From NCBI GenBank assembly GCA_039908535.1, contig JAMOAW010000063.1, positions 1-41,805 on the forward strand: a DNA stretch of 41,805 nucleotides, written 5' to 3'. The position numbers and the translations under genes were made by a program. Numbering within the stretch: position 1 is the stretch's first letter; each line of letters opens with the position of its first letter. Positions 1 to 8,834 of this stretch are shown piece by piece. The DNA is from JAMOAW01 sp039908535. GTDB lineage: Bacteria > Pseudomonadota > Magnetococcia > Magnetococcales > JADFZT01. The notes under the pieces are model-generated. The model worked only from the letters and a program-made list of their open reading frames with translations, was not told the DNA's origin and did no database searches.

Positions 1-127
1 GGTCTGGGGGATTGCCCCCAGGGTTTTGTTTTTGACTTTGCTTTTGAATTCGGTTTTGCTTTCTTCAAATAGCAGGGGGGTTGGGGGATGCAATCCCCCA
101 AGGTCTTGTTTTTGATTTTGATTTTTT
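1..127. repeat. Hairpin repeat cluster R1 (modules A + TTTTG tract + second hairpin)
   Basis: The cluster contains the perfect hairpin CTGGGGGATTGCCCCCAG at 4-21, a degenerate TTTTG-rich tract at about 24-75, and a second hairpin at 81-101 with 9-bp arms (TTGGGGGAT / ATCCCCCAA) and a 3-nt loop. Nearly the same sequence recurs at 14971-15082, which differs by a 12-nt insertion in the TTTTG tract, i.e. two hexamer units. The cluster starts at the window edge and may extend upstream. It lies just beyond the stop codon of the leftward comF gene, where it could act as a transcript end structure, although no strong U-run follows on that strand. Confidence 0.85.
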
Positions 128-139
128 TTATCTGAACGG

Positions 140-925
140 TTACTCTCCTTTATGTTCAATAGTATGATATTGTCCAGAACGAGCCACTCCCAAACAGACC
201 ACCGCCACTCGTGTGGCCCCAGCCTTTTTAAGGGTTTTAACCGCCGACGCCATCGTTGCCCCCGTCGTCGTCACATCATCCACCAACAAAATGGCCCGTC
301 CGCAAACAATATCACGATCGGCCCAAAAGGCTCCAGCTACATTATTATGCCGATGAACCAACGTCAACTGCGTCTGCGGTTTTGTCCATTTGGTCCGTTT
401 TAACCCATTCGTGACCAAAGGGAGATGAAGACGACGCGCAAATTCAGCCGCCAACAACGCCGATTGGTTAAAACGCCGCTTGAGCAAACGTGTCACATGC
501 AACGGCATAGGAATCACCATCTCTGACGATTCCCAAAGCAAATCCACGGCCAAATTGCGCCAGCCCAAACGGACCAACAACGCCGCCCATTCGGTGTGAT
601 CAGAAAACTTCAAACCAATGATCAATTTACGAATGGACCCTTCATAAAAATAGGCCCCATAAAAGGCATCTGGGCTGTAAGGATTGCCCAGGCACCGACC
701 ACAAACAAAGAGACGTTCTGACGTCTCTTGCCCACAACGAACACAATTTCGCACCGGTCGCAAGGGCAATTGATCCAAACATTCGGCACAAAGCCATCCT
801 GATCGAAAAATCGATCGGAGACAGAGAGGGCACTGAGGCGGAAACAAAAGGTTGACCCCAAAAAGAACACTTTTTTCCAGCCATCCTGAATAAAAAAGGG
901 CCTCAAAAGAAAACCACCTTCCCAT
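140..925 (-). CDS. comF: ComF family double zinc ribbon/phosphoribosyltransferase-like protein
   Basis: This is a ComF/GntX-family protein of the usual size (about 260 aa). ComF is associated with handling of incoming DNA in competent bacteria; its biochemical activity is poorly defined. The N-terminal third carries two zinc-knuckle pairs, CPLC...CAEC and CVRC...CGRC. The C-terminal part has the PRPP-binding loop of type I phosphoribosyltransferases, seen as AILLVDDVTTTGAT, preceded by the conserved segment VIPMPLHVTRLLKRRFNQS. The reading frame also opens at an ATG nine bases earlier (934). The ATG at 925 is preferred because the purine stretch AGGGA lies nine bases upstream of it but only about one base from the first. 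It is divergent from the methyltransferase gene, an arrangement common in proteobacteria. Its stop codon overlaps a TGAACGGTTAC motif that also occurs near repeat R2. Confidence 0.9.
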   Translation of the reverse strand: MGRWFSFEALFYSGWLEKSVLFGVNLLFPPQCPLCLRSIFRSGWLCAECLDQLPLRPVRNCVRCGQETSERLFVCGRCLGNPYSPDAFYGAYFYEGSIRKLIIGLKFSDHTEWAALLVRLGWRNLAVDLLWESSEMVIPMPLHVTRLLKRRFNQSALLAAEFARRLHLPLVTNGLKRTKWTKPQTQLTLVHRHNNVAGAFWADRDIVCGRAILLVDDVTTTGATMASAVKTLKKAGATRVAVVCLGVARSGQYHTIEHKGE

Positions 926-982
926 TACAGCCATTCCCTGCTAAACATCCATGATCCCTAAACAGTTAAAAAGTGACATCCC

Positions 983-1828
983 ATGACGATAAAAACGCTC
1001 GATTCTTTTGCCAAGACTGCTACATTAGATCAAAAACGTCTACGACGCGCCTTTGCCAAACAAAATCCGTTTGCCAACAACAAGGGGGATTTTCTACCCG
1101 CCATTGCCGAAGAGTTGCTCTCCCGTTTAGAGATCATCCGTTTTTCCCCACAACGCATTTTAAATTTGGGGCAACGCGATGGACGTATCGGGGAAGGTTT
1201 GCGCAGCCTATTTCCCCAGGCCCAACAATTTTCAATGTGTATCGCCCCTCCCCCATATGCCCATTCTCCTCAGCTAAGCAGGTGCCGACCGCTCTGTGGG
1301 GATCTGTCCCGTCTGCCTTATGCCAACCAGTCGTTTGATTGCATCATTTCCAATTTGGCTCTACATTGGAGTCCGCGCCTAACCACTTCTTTAAAAGAGA
1401 TACGCAGAGTATTGCGCCCAGATGGTCTGCTGCTTTTTTCGATCATGGGATTCGACACCCTGCAAGAACTAAAAATCTGCCAAACCCATCTGGATGAGAT
1501 CCACTATGGAAAAATTTGGCCACGTCTATTGACCTATCCAACCATGCATCAATTGGGCGATACCATGGCCAACTCTGGATTGATCCAAGGGGTTGCGGAT
1601 CGGGAGTGTTTTAAAATTTATCTAAACGATCCATTCGAATTACTCACCCAGCTTAAAAAGATGGGCACAGGCAACCATCATCTTGATCGCCCCCCCGGAT
1701 TGACAGGCAAAGGATACCTTAAAGAGTTGGTCCATCTCTATCGACAGCGGTTTACCCAACAGAATGGCCAAATTCCGGTGACGTTAGAAATTTTATTTGG
1801 TCATGCCTGGAGCAAACCAACTCCTTGA
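983..1828 (+). CDS. BioC/NDUFAF5-like SAM-dependent methyltransferase
   Basis: A class I methyltransferase-like protein of 281 aa. Motif I is degenerate (ILNLGQRDGRIG in place of the usual D/E-x-G-x-G-x-G loop). The later motifs are well kept: DLSRLPYANQSFDCIISNLALHW (acidic motif and post-I strand, split here for description) and EIRRVLRPDGLLLFS. This pattern is typical of the BioC/NDUFAF5-type proteins encoded beside comF in many proteobacteria. Family members methylate malonyl-ACP (BioC) or modify respiratory complex I subunits (NDUFAF5); which applies cannot be decided here. The ATG at 983 is used; no strong Shine-Dalgarno is visible in the 50-bp divergent gap to comF. The altered glycine loop makes SAM binding less certain. 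Confidence 0.8.
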   Translation: MTIKTLDSFAKTATLDQKRLRRAFAKQNPFANNKGDFLPAIAEELLSRLEIIRFSPQRILNLGQRDGRIGEGLRSLFPQAQQFSMCIAPPPYAHSPQLSRCRPLCGDLSRLPYANQSFDCIISNLALHWSPRLTTSLKEIRRVLRPDGLLLFSIMGFDTLQELKICQTHLDEIHYGKIWPRLLTYPTMHQLGDTMANSGLIQGVADRECFKIYLNDPFELLTQLKKMGTGNHHLDRPPGLTGKGYLKELVHLYRQRFTQQNGQIPVTLEILFGHAWSKPTP

Positions 1829-1837
1829 GTCACCTTT

Positions 1838-2359
1838 TTACCCCTTCCAAAAGGAGACCCAACGACTCGGTTTGATTGCGCAGGTAGGTTTGAACCATTG
1901 ATCTATGGGTTCCTCCGGTGGAGGAATTCGGGAGAAGATCCACCAAGGCAAAATCACGCCACTCCCCCCTCCTCCCCCACCGCCACACCCGCAACCGGCC
2001 CGGCGTGGATGAAAGACCTTAATCAACCAGGGATCCTCACGACTCTGCACATAAACCATGGTGGACCACACCCCTTGCTCTTCTCGTAATATTTCGGCGA
2101 TCAATTTTTCAAACAGATGCCATGCGATGGAACCAGAAACGCTTTCTTGGGTATGGGTAACTTTGGGGTCCAATAAAAACCAACCATCCAATTCCGCTAT
2201 TTTATGCCCCAATTGCTTGGCATCTTCCAAACGCACCATGCCCTCAAACGACCCCCCCCACCTCTCCAGAAAAGGCATCTGAATTTTTTGCATCTCCACC
2301 TCCATGTTCAATTGATCTTCATCAAATTCATTTGTATCAAGCCCCCCCAAAAAACTCAT
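1838..2359 (-). CDS. Uncharacterised protein with Gly/Cys-rich C-terminal segment
   Basis: I do not recognise a family for this 173-aa protein. The first 110 residues are acidic and look globular, with several Trp. They are followed by a short RAGCGCGGGGGGGSG run at about residues 120-134 and a Pro/Trp-rich tail. There is no signal peptide or membrane segment. The CGCG plus polyglycine element is a low-complexity stretch that could bind metal or be a flexible linker, but this is only a guess. The gene is convergent with the methyltransferase gene (9-bp gap) and divergent from the large FAD oxidoreductase gene. The ATG is at 2359. Confidence 0.65.
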   Translation of the reverse strand: MSFLGGLDTNEFDEDQLNMEVEMQKIQMPFLERWGGSFEGMVRLEDAKQLGHKIAELDGWFLLDPKVTHTQESVSGSIAWHLFEKLIAEILREEQGVWSTMVYVQSREDPWLIKVFHPRRAGCGCGGGGGGGSGVILPWWIFSRIPPPEEPIDQWFKPTCAIKPSRWVSFWKG

Positions 2360-2448
2360 TTAACTTCAGTATATCGCGATTTTTTTTCCAAGAAAAGCGC
2401 TCATTATTTTCCAACTGTGGTTATTGTGTTCTTTTCCTTCTGAAAGAC

Positions 2449-2477
2449 TTGAAAATTTGCTCGTTGAAGAGTATTAT
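2449..2477 (+). promoter_or_regulatory. Sigma70-type promoter upstream of the FAD/Fe-S oxidoreductase
   Basis: TTGAAA at 2449-2454 (5 of 6 to consensus) is separated by exactly 17 bases from TATTAT at 2472-2477 (5 of 6). It sits about 60 bp ahead of the ATG at 2537, which would give a leader of roughly 50 nt. This is the best-matching housekeeping promoter found in the window. Confidence 0.65.
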
Positions 2478-2536
2478 ATTCGATTCAATGGCGTATTCAC
2501 TCTCCTAAGATAAACGGATCCAGCCGGCCATTAACT

Positions 2537-5500
2537 ATGAGTATCACACCACCGCGCATTCGCGAAATTCCTTATAATTATACCTCTTTTTCAGATCGAG
2601 AGATTGTCATCCGTTTTTTAGGAGCCCAAAGCTGGGAGATCCTAGAACAACTACGAGCGTTACGTCGTACTGGTCGTTCAGCTCGAATGCTTTATGAAAT
2701 TTTAGGCGATCTATGGATGATCGACCGCAATCCATTTTTACAAGAGGAGCTACAAGAAAGCCCCAAACGATTAAACGCCTTGCTCACCACCATGACACAA
2801 AGGTTAGAACAGATTATTCAAAGATCAGAAAATGTGGCCATGGTGTTACAACTGGTGGAACAAACGAAACTTGCGGTGCAAAAATTTGCCGACAAATTTG
2901 CCCAAGAAAAAATATTACGCCACCGAACCCAGCGCATTCTAGGCCGCATCACCCGTCCAGAAAATATCGATTTTAGTGGTATCGCTCGGGTCTCCCAGGT
3001 TACCGATGCCACAGACTGGCGGGTTGCCATCCCTTTTGTTGTGCTCACCCCAGACAGCGCGGCAGAAATCGCTCCCCTGGTTCAGGCTTGTGGCTCCTTA
3101 GGTTTGACCATTATTCCACGGGGTGGCGGAACAGGATATACCGGCTCTGGAGTGCCTCTCTATCCCGATACGGTGATCATCAACACCGAACGCTTAGACA
3201 CCCTGCATCCCATTAAATACCAAACCATTCCCGGTCACACCGAACCCATTGCCACCATAGAAGTCGAAGCGGGTGTCATCACCCGCCAAGTAAGCGATAT
3301 AGCGGACAAATCGGGATTGATCTTTGCCGTAGATCCCACCTCGCAAAACGCCTCCACCATCGGCGGCAACATTGCTATGAACGCCGGTGGCAAAAAGGCC
3401 GTGATGTGGGGCACAACCTTGGATAATTTACTCTCCTGGCGCATGGTCACCCCAGAGGGCAACTGCCTGGAGGTGCGCCGTCTGAATCACCACCTTGGGC
3501 GGATTCATGATTTAAAAGAGGTCTGGTTTGAGGTGGACTATTTTCAAGCCGATGACATCACGCCCACGGGCACGCCAGAAACCATCTGCATTCCCACCGA
3601 TCACATTCGCAAACCGGGTTTGGGCAAAGATGTCACCAATAAATTTTTGCACGGCTTGCCGGGGGTACAAAAAGAGGGGTGTGATGGTTTAATCACCCGC
3701 GCTGTTTTCATATTGCACAAAAAATCGCGTTTTACCCACACCGTTTGTTTGGAATTTTATGGATACGATCTCGGCCAAGCCGTCCCGGCCATTGTCGAGG
3801 CCAAGCAATACCTGGATCAACACCCCAAGGTGGGTTGTGCTGGATTGGAACACCTGGATGAACGTTATATTCGCGCCATTGGTTACAATGCCAAAGCCTC
3901 CAGAGGCGAACGCCCACGCATGGTGTTGCTGATCGACATCATCGGCGAAGAACTCTCTTTGGTTGAGGAGGCGACCCAACAAGTGGTGGCCTTTGCCCAG
4001 GCCCGCAACGGCGAAGGATTCATCGCCACCACCCCCAAAGGCCGAGAACGCTATTGGGCCGACCGCGCCCGCACAGCGGCCATCGCCGCCCATACCAACG
4101 CCTTTAAAATCAACGAAGATATCGTTATTCCCCTGGAACGTCTAGCCGACTACAACGAAGGCATTGAACGGCTCAATATTGAGCAATCCATTCAAAACAA
4201 ACTGCAAATTTTACAAGCGGTCCGCACCTTTTTAGATGGCGAAGCCTTTGCTCTGCGCCTGCCAGCCGATTTTCCAAGCAGCCAGGAAGGGTTGAATATC
4301 ATCACCGGCAAACGCACCGCCGCCTTGACATCTTTAAATATCACCGAAAAAAAGTGGCAATATATTCTTCACCATTTAGACACCCCAGCCAAGGAGTTGG
4401 AGCTATTGGACCCTGAAGTGGCACCCATGCTGCGACCTGGGGATACCCTTTTGCGTCTTTTATTGCGCCATGATCTTCTTATTTCCTACCGTCGGGATGT
4501 GGAACGCCCGCTGAAAAATCTATTTGGTGGCGATCTTTGGTTAGAGGTACGCAACACCTTAGATGAAATTCATACCCGCCTACGCTCCAGTCGTCTTTTT
4601 GTGGCCCTGCATATGCATGCCGGGGATGGCAACGTGCATACCAATATTCCGGTCAACTCCAACGACTATCCCATGCTGCGCGAGGCCGAACGGATGGTGG
4701 ATCGGATTATGGCTCTGGCTTTACAACTGGGGGGGGCGGTATCGGGAGAACATGGCATCGGCTTGACCAAATTTGCCCATTTAGATCCAGAAAAAATCAA
4801 AGATTTCGCCCAATACAAACAAAAGGTTGATCCCGAAGGGCGATTTAATCGAGGTAAATTATTGCCAGGGGCCAACCTAGAGAAGGCCTACACCCCTTCT
4901 CTGCGTTTGGTACAACAAGAAGCCTTGATTTTGCGTGAGAGTGCCTTGGGTGATCTCAACGATAAAGTTCGCAACTGCCTGCGTTGTGGCAAATGCAAAG
5001 CGGTTTGCTCGACCCACGTACCGCGTTCAGGTTTGTTATATTCGCCCCGCAATAAAATATTGGCTGTCGGGTTGATTATCGAGGCGTTTCTCTACGAAGA
5101 GCAGACCAGGAGGGGATTATCGATCCGGCACTTTGACGAGATGAACGATTTGGCCGATCACTGTACGGTGTGCCACAAATGCGTGGTGCCATGTCCTGTA
5201 AACATTGATTTTGGCGAAGTCACCATTGGGATGCGGGAAATTTTAAAGACTCGCAACCGCAAATGGTACTCTCCTGGCAGTCGTATGGCTTTGTTTTTTT
5301 TAACCCTTAGCAAACCGCGCTCTATTCGCTGGATGCGTCAAAGTTTTATTCAATTAGGATATGCCGGGCAACGCTTGGCCTATCAGGTTTGCAAAGGCAC
5401 ACCCTTTTTGGCACGGGGCATGGCCCCTTGTTCTACCAACGGTCGCCCCAACATCATCAACCAATTGCGACACCTTTTACTAAAACCCCTGCCCACTCAT

Positions 5501-6376
5501 CTCCCCACCCAGACCGCCCGCGCCAGTTTAGATATTGAGGAGAGCGACTCTATTCCGATTCTCAAAGGGGCCAGAAACGCCAATGGTGCTGAGCCTACTG
5601 AAAACGTTTTTTATTTTCCTGGCTGTGGGTGTGAGCGATTGTTTAGCGATATCTCTTTGGCCACGTTGGCACTTTTACACCATTTAGGGGTGACTACCAT
5701 TTTGCCGCCGGGCTATCTTTGTTGTGGTTTTCCGCAAGCCTCCTCTGGGGATGCTCTCTTAGGCCGTCACCTCTCCACCAGAAACCGAGTTTTATTGCAT
5801 CGTGTGGCCAACACATTGAATTATCTAGATATAAAGACAGTTTTAATCTCTTGTGGCACCTGTTTAAATCAACTTGAAACGTATCATTTTGAACATATTT
5901 TTCCAGGCTCGCGTCTGATGGATATCCATGAATTTTTATTTGAAAAAAATCTCACCATTCCCCATCGCCAAGCCACCCCCTTTATTTTTCACGACCCCTG
6001 CCACACCCCCAACAAACTCCATCCTCCCCTACACATAGCGCAAACGCTGCTTAACAGTCCCGGCACGCTGACCAACCGTTGTTGTGCCGAAGCCGGCACC
6101 TTTGCCGTTGGCCGCCCCGACATTGCCACTCAAGTTCGCAACCGCAAACAAGCGGACCTCACCACCCACCTTTCCCCGACCCGTCCCATGGACCCTCCCA
6201 CCAAACTGATCACCACCTGCCCCTCCTGCTTCCAAGGCCTCTCCCGCCTCCGCGACGATTTCCCCATTCAACCCCAATTTTTGGTTCAAGAGCTGGCTAT
6301 ACATATTTTGGGGACAAACTGGAAGGAGACATTTTTGCAAGAGATGAAAAATAACATTGAGAAGGTGCTGCTTTAG
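2537..6376 (+). CDS. Giant FAD-linked oxidoreductase with Fe-S and double CCG domains (DUF3683 type)
   Basis: A 1279-aa fusion. Residues 1 to about 165 resemble the DUF3683 N-terminal region. Residues 165-400 are a PCMH-type FAD-binding domain (RGGGTGYTGSGVPL at about 194 and TIGGNIAMNAGGKK at about 274). A D-lactate dehydrogenase/glycolate oxidase-like FAD-oxidase C domain follows, with LHMHAGDGNVHTNIP near 690 and SGEHGIGLTKF near 735. Two ferredoxin-type clusters come next (CLRCGKCKAVC at about 813, CTVCHKCVVPCP at about 875). The C-terminal part has paired CCG domains: FPGCGC about 1027, CCGFP about 1061, SCGTC about 1105, HDPCH about 1151, CCAEAG about 1181, CPSC about 1228. Such proteins oxidise 2-hydroxy acids and pass electrons through Fe-S centres to quinone or another carrier. 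The substrate is probably D-lactate, glycolate or a relative, but it is not determined by the sequence. No signal peptide is seen; it is probably cytoplasmic or membrane-peripheral. It appears monocistronic with its own promoter. Confidence 0.88.
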   Translation: MSITPPRIREIPYNYTSFSDREIVIRFLGAQSWEILEQLRALRRTGRSARMLYEILGDLWMIDRNPFLQEELQESPKRLNALLTTMTQRLEQIIQRSENVAMVLQLVEQTKLAVQKFADKFAQEKILRHRTQRILGRITRPENIDFSGIARVSQVTDATDWRVAIPFVVLTPDSAAEIAPLVQACGSLGLTIIPRGGGTGYTGSGVPLYPDTVIINTERLDTLHPIKYQTIPGHTEPIATIEVEAGVITRQVSDIADKSGLIFAVDPTSQNASTIGGNIAMNAGGKKAVMWGTTLDNLLSWRMVTPEGNCLEVRRLNHHLGRIHDLKEVWFEVDYFQADDITPTGTPETICIPTDHIRKPGLGKDVTNKFLHGLPGVQKEGCDGLITRAVFILHKKSRFTHTVCLEFYGYDLGQAVPAIVEAKQYLDQHPKVGCAGLEHLDERYIRAIGYNAKASRGERPRMVLLIDIIGEELSLVEEATQQVVAFAQARNGEGFIATTPKGRERYWADRARTAAIAAHTNAFKINEDIVIPLERLADYNEGIERLNIEQSIQNKLQILQAVRTFLDGEAFALRLPADFPSSQEGLNIITGKRTAALTSLNITEKKWQYILHHLDTPAKELELLDPEVAPMLRPGDTLLRLLLRHDLLISYRRDVERPLKNLFGGDLWLEVRNTLDEIHTRLRSSRLFVALHMHAGDGNVHTNIPVNSNDYPMLREAERMVDRIMALALQLGGAVSGEHGIGLTKFAHLDPEKIKDFAQYKQKVDPEGRFNRGKLLPGANLEKAYTPSLRLVQQEALILRESALGDLNDKVRNCLRCGKCKAVCSTHVPRSGLLYSPRNKILAVGLIIEAFLYEEQTRRGLSIRHFDEMNDLADHCTVCHKCVVPCPVNIDFGEVTIGMREILKTRNRKWYSPGSRMALFFLTLSKPRSIRWMRQSFIQLGYAGQRLAYQVCKGTPFLARGMAPCSTNGRPNIINQLRHLLLKPLPTHLPTQTARASLDIEESDSIPILKGARNANGAEPTENVFYFPGCGCERLFSDISLATLALLHHLGVTTILPPGYLCCGFPQASSGDALLGRHLSTRNRVLLHRVANTLNYLDIKTVLISCGTCLNQLETYHFEHIFPGSRLMDIHEFLFEKNLTIPHRQATPFIFHDPCHTPNKLHPPLHIAQTLLNSPGTLTNRCCAEAGTFAVGRPDIATQVRNRKQADLTTHLSPTRPMDPPTKLITTCPSCFQGLSRLRDDFPIQPQFLVQELAIHILGTNWKETFLQEMKNNIEKVLL

Positions 6377-6454
6377 AGGAGGAGAGACCTCTCCCTATCG
6401 AAGAGCTCATCCGCCCTAAATTTGTTGCAAATTGGTATGAAGAGCCATTATTTT

Positions 6455-6476
6455 CAGTTTAAAAATGTTTAAACTG
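6455..6476. promoter_or_regulatory. Perfect inverted repeat, candidate operator or hairpin
   Basis: CAGTTTAAA and TTTAAACTG form perfect 9-bp arms around a 4-nt loop (AATG). It lies 80 bp after the oxidoreductase stop and 590 bp before mshL. The low GC of the arms and the lack of a U-run argue against an intrinsic terminator. A protein-binding palindrome is possible. Confidence 0.35.
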
Positions 6477-6895
6477 CAAGGATTGTCGAAATTTCGTTTT
6501 GTCACTCCATTCCCCCCCTGCAGCCATCCCCTCAGGTAGGCAAAAATCGGAAACACTCCTTCTCTGTCATAAGATCAGTAAAGAGCTTATTGATCGCGTC
6601 AAGCAATTAATACAAATTTGTTAATTTTTATAATTAAAAAAAATAAAACAATATCTGGATGAAATGGAGTTTTCATAGGGAGTTCCTCATTGCTTTTGGA
6701 TATTTTATTGATTAAAATAATTCATTTAAAAATTAAAAAATACCTACGGCCTTGGTCATTTTTAGATAAAAAAACAACGAAATAAAAAACATGAGCCATC
6801 ATTTTTATATTGGAACAAATTATGCATAAAATAAATTGGTATGCGCTACCCACAAAACGAACCGCTTGGCGTTCAATTTCGTCATTAACGGGGTC

Positions 6896-6916
6896 TATAA
6901 CATCAAAAATGTTATA
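6896..6916. promoter_or_regulatory. Inverted repeat upstream of mshL, candidate operator
   Basis: TATAACAT and ATGTTATA form perfect 8-bp arms with a 5-nt spacer (CAAAA), about 150 bp before the mshL ATG. The size and AT-rich arms suit a dimeric regulator site. No regulator gene is adjacent. Confidence 0.3.
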
Positions 6917-7063
6917 TATTATTATTTTTATGCAAAAAATACCTCTTATTTAACATTTTTTATTCCAACTATTAGGCTCGATTTTTCTACAGATTCCTTG
7001 GGGGCACTCTTGATCAGTAGCCTAGATTTTATTTATAAATCATACCGGTTTTACTGGAACCCT

Positions 7064-8809
7064 ATGACCGGTTGGATGAGGCAAATGATCCTCCTCTCTC
7101 TTGGGTTTCTTGCGCCTACTTTTCTTTTCACCGCTTGTACCATACCACCTCCCGGTCCACTCTCCTCTGACCACATCCAGGCCCCCAGTGCAAAGATTGG
7201 CGAGCAAGAGATCCCAGAATTTGTCACTGCATCGACTATCTTGCCAACCCCCTCCGCCCAAGGCCAAGAAGAATTGTATACCGTGGTGCTCAACAATGTC
7301 CCAATTCGGGAGGTTTTGTTTGCCTTGGCCAAAGAGTCTAAAATAAATGTAAGCATTCATCCGGGTATTCAAGGCCAAGTAACCGTCAATGCCATTGATC
7401 AAACCTTACCGCAAATTTTGGATCAAATAGCCGAAAATTTAAATATGACCTATCATTTTAAGGGAAATAATCTAATCATCTCCCAAGATACCCCTTACTG
7501 GCACGTTTACAATTTGGATTATTTAAATATTGAGCGAACTGCCGACAGCTCAATGGGCATCTCTGGAAATGTTGGCTCAACAACGACATCTGGAGGCAAC
7601 TCATCCATCAATGTTTCAAATAAAATGTTCAAAACCTTTTGGCAGCCACTGATTGAAGGAATCGAAAACATCGTCAAACTGGACGAAGATCAACAAAAAT
7701 TAATGGCGGAAAAAAATGCCGAAGCAGAGGCAGAGGCGGAAACTGAGAGTCAAATAAATTCTGAATTCGACGGTCAGAAAAAAGGGGTAAGCAAACCCAC
7801 TACAAAAAAAACGACTACAAAATCTACAACCTCCAGCAATTCTCCAGTCGTCCCCCATATCGCCAGTGGGGTCATCAACGTTTTTGCCACCAAGCATCAA
7901 CATCAACAAGTACAAACCTTTTTAGATCAAATCTCCTTAACAACCCATCGCCAAGTGTTGATCGAAGCAACCATCATGGAGGTCTCTCTCACTCAGGATC
8001 ATCAACAAGGGGTCGATTGGAGTCGAATAACCAACGTTGGCAATGAGTTAAGTATGGCCTTCTCCGGATCTGGGAGCACCTCTCTTACCCAATCTACCAT
8101 GGGAAGTGTTTTGGGGATAACTCCTTTGGGAGGGAAAAACCCTATGTTCACCATGACCCATGAATTTTCAAATGATTCGGGAAACTCTGTCACCGCGACA
8201 ATCAAGGCGTTAGAGGAGTTTGGCAATGTGACCGTTCTTTCCAGCCCCAAGGTCATGACGATGAACAATCAGCAAGCTCTGTTAAAAGTAGTTGAAGAAC
8301 TTGTTTATTTTGACATAAAAATCACAGATGCCATAATAAACCAAGAAACAGGAAATATTACAACACCATCAAAAAAGACAGCTACTCCCACAACAGTGTC
8401 CGAAGGCATGATCTTAGGAGTCATTCCGCAAATCAGCGAAAATAACACGGTCATCCTGAACATTCGCCCCTCCATCTCCAGTGTCGTAAGCTGGGTGGAC
8501 GACCCGATTAATGCTGGCAATAAAATACCGCAGATGGCCGTGCGTGAGATGGAGTCAGTCTTGCGGGTGCCAACCGGTCATACGGCTATTTTGGGAGGAC
8601 TTATGACGGATAAAATCAACAAAAACAGCAAAGGTGTCCCACTATTGTCTGACGCACCTTTGATATCAGATCTATTTAAATATAAACAACAAGAGGTCGA
8701 GAAGACCGAATTGGTGATTTTGCTCCGACCCACCGTGATTACCTCCGAAAATATAGCCCAATCGGTTCATCATATTGATTCCATCGTTTCCGAAAGAAAC
8801 AAACCTTGA
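7064..8809 (+). CDS. mshL: MshL-type pilus secretin (outer-membrane lipoprotein)
   Basis: A 581-aa secretin that would form the outer-membrane channel for an MSHA-type pilus or related type II-like machine. The ATG at 7064 is chosen because it begins a lipoprotein signal with lipobox FTAC, cysteine 25; the upstream open frame adds only AT-rich sequence. An STN/secretin N0-like region lies at about residues 70-130 (VLNNVPIREVLFALAKES). A low-complexity Ala/Glu then Lys/Thr/Ser segment follows at about 220-265. An N1-type domain (ATKHQHQQVQTFLDQI) comes next, and then the C-terminal secretin domain with VLSSPKVMTMNNQQALLKV and the closing VPTGHTAILGGLM and LVILLRPTVI motifs. It is the first gene of the cluster; the downstream kinase gene starts 26 bp after its stop. 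Confidence 0.92.
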   Translation: MTGWMRQMILLSLGFLAPTFLFTACTIPPPGPLSSDHIQAPSAKIGEQEIPEFVTASTILPTPSAQGQEELYTVVLNNVPIREVLFALAKESKINVSIHPGIQGQVTVNAIDQTLPQILDQIAENLNMTYHFKGNNLIISQDTPYWHVYNLDYLNIERTADSSMGISGNVGSTTTSGGNSSINVSNKMFKTFWQPLIEGIENIVKLDEDQQKLMAEKNAEAEAEAETESQINSEFDGQKKGVSKPTTKKTTTKSTTSSNSPVVPHIASGVINVFATKHQHQQVQTFLDQISLTTHRQVLIEATIMEVSLTQDHQQGVDWSRITNVGNELSMAFSGSGSTSLTQSTMGSVLGITPLGGKNPMFTMTHEFSNDSGNSVTATIKALEEFGNVTVLSSPKVMTMNNQQALLKVVEELVYFDIKITDAIINQETGNITTPSKKTATPTTVSEGMILGVIPQISENNTVILNIRPSISSVVSWVDDPINAGNKIPQMAVREMESVLRVPTGHTAILGGLMTDKINKNSKGVPLLSDAPLISDLFKYKQQEVEKTELVILLRPTVITSENIAQSVHHIDSIVSERNKP

Positions 8810-8834
8810 CTCGCAACGATGGGATATCAAACCT

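Larger units (their letters stand above)
6377..7063. other. Long AT-rich intergenic region upstream of the pilus cluster
   Basis: About 690 bp without a convincing gene. An in-frame extension from a TTG at 6836 is open, but its composition is AT-rich and its peptide is non-globular, so it is treated as leader. The region holds two good inverted repeats, annotated separately, and a run of A/T-rich DNA at 6600-6780 that could carry promoters. No single sigma70 or sigma54 match was good enough to call. Confidence 0.5.

Noticed and set aside
152..403. Rightward reading frame opposite comF
   Set aside because: It lies antisense to well-conserved ComF motifs, and its Arg/His-rich translation has no family features.
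3689..4093. Leftward 134-codon frame inside the FAD oxidoreductase gene
   Set aside because: It is fully contained in the conserved FAD-oxidase coding region on the other strand; it is explained by codon bias.
6836..7063. N-terminal extension of MshL from a TTG codon
   Set aside because: The AT-rich composition, absence of a ribosome site and a clear lipoprotein signal starting at 7064 make the extension unlikely to be translated.
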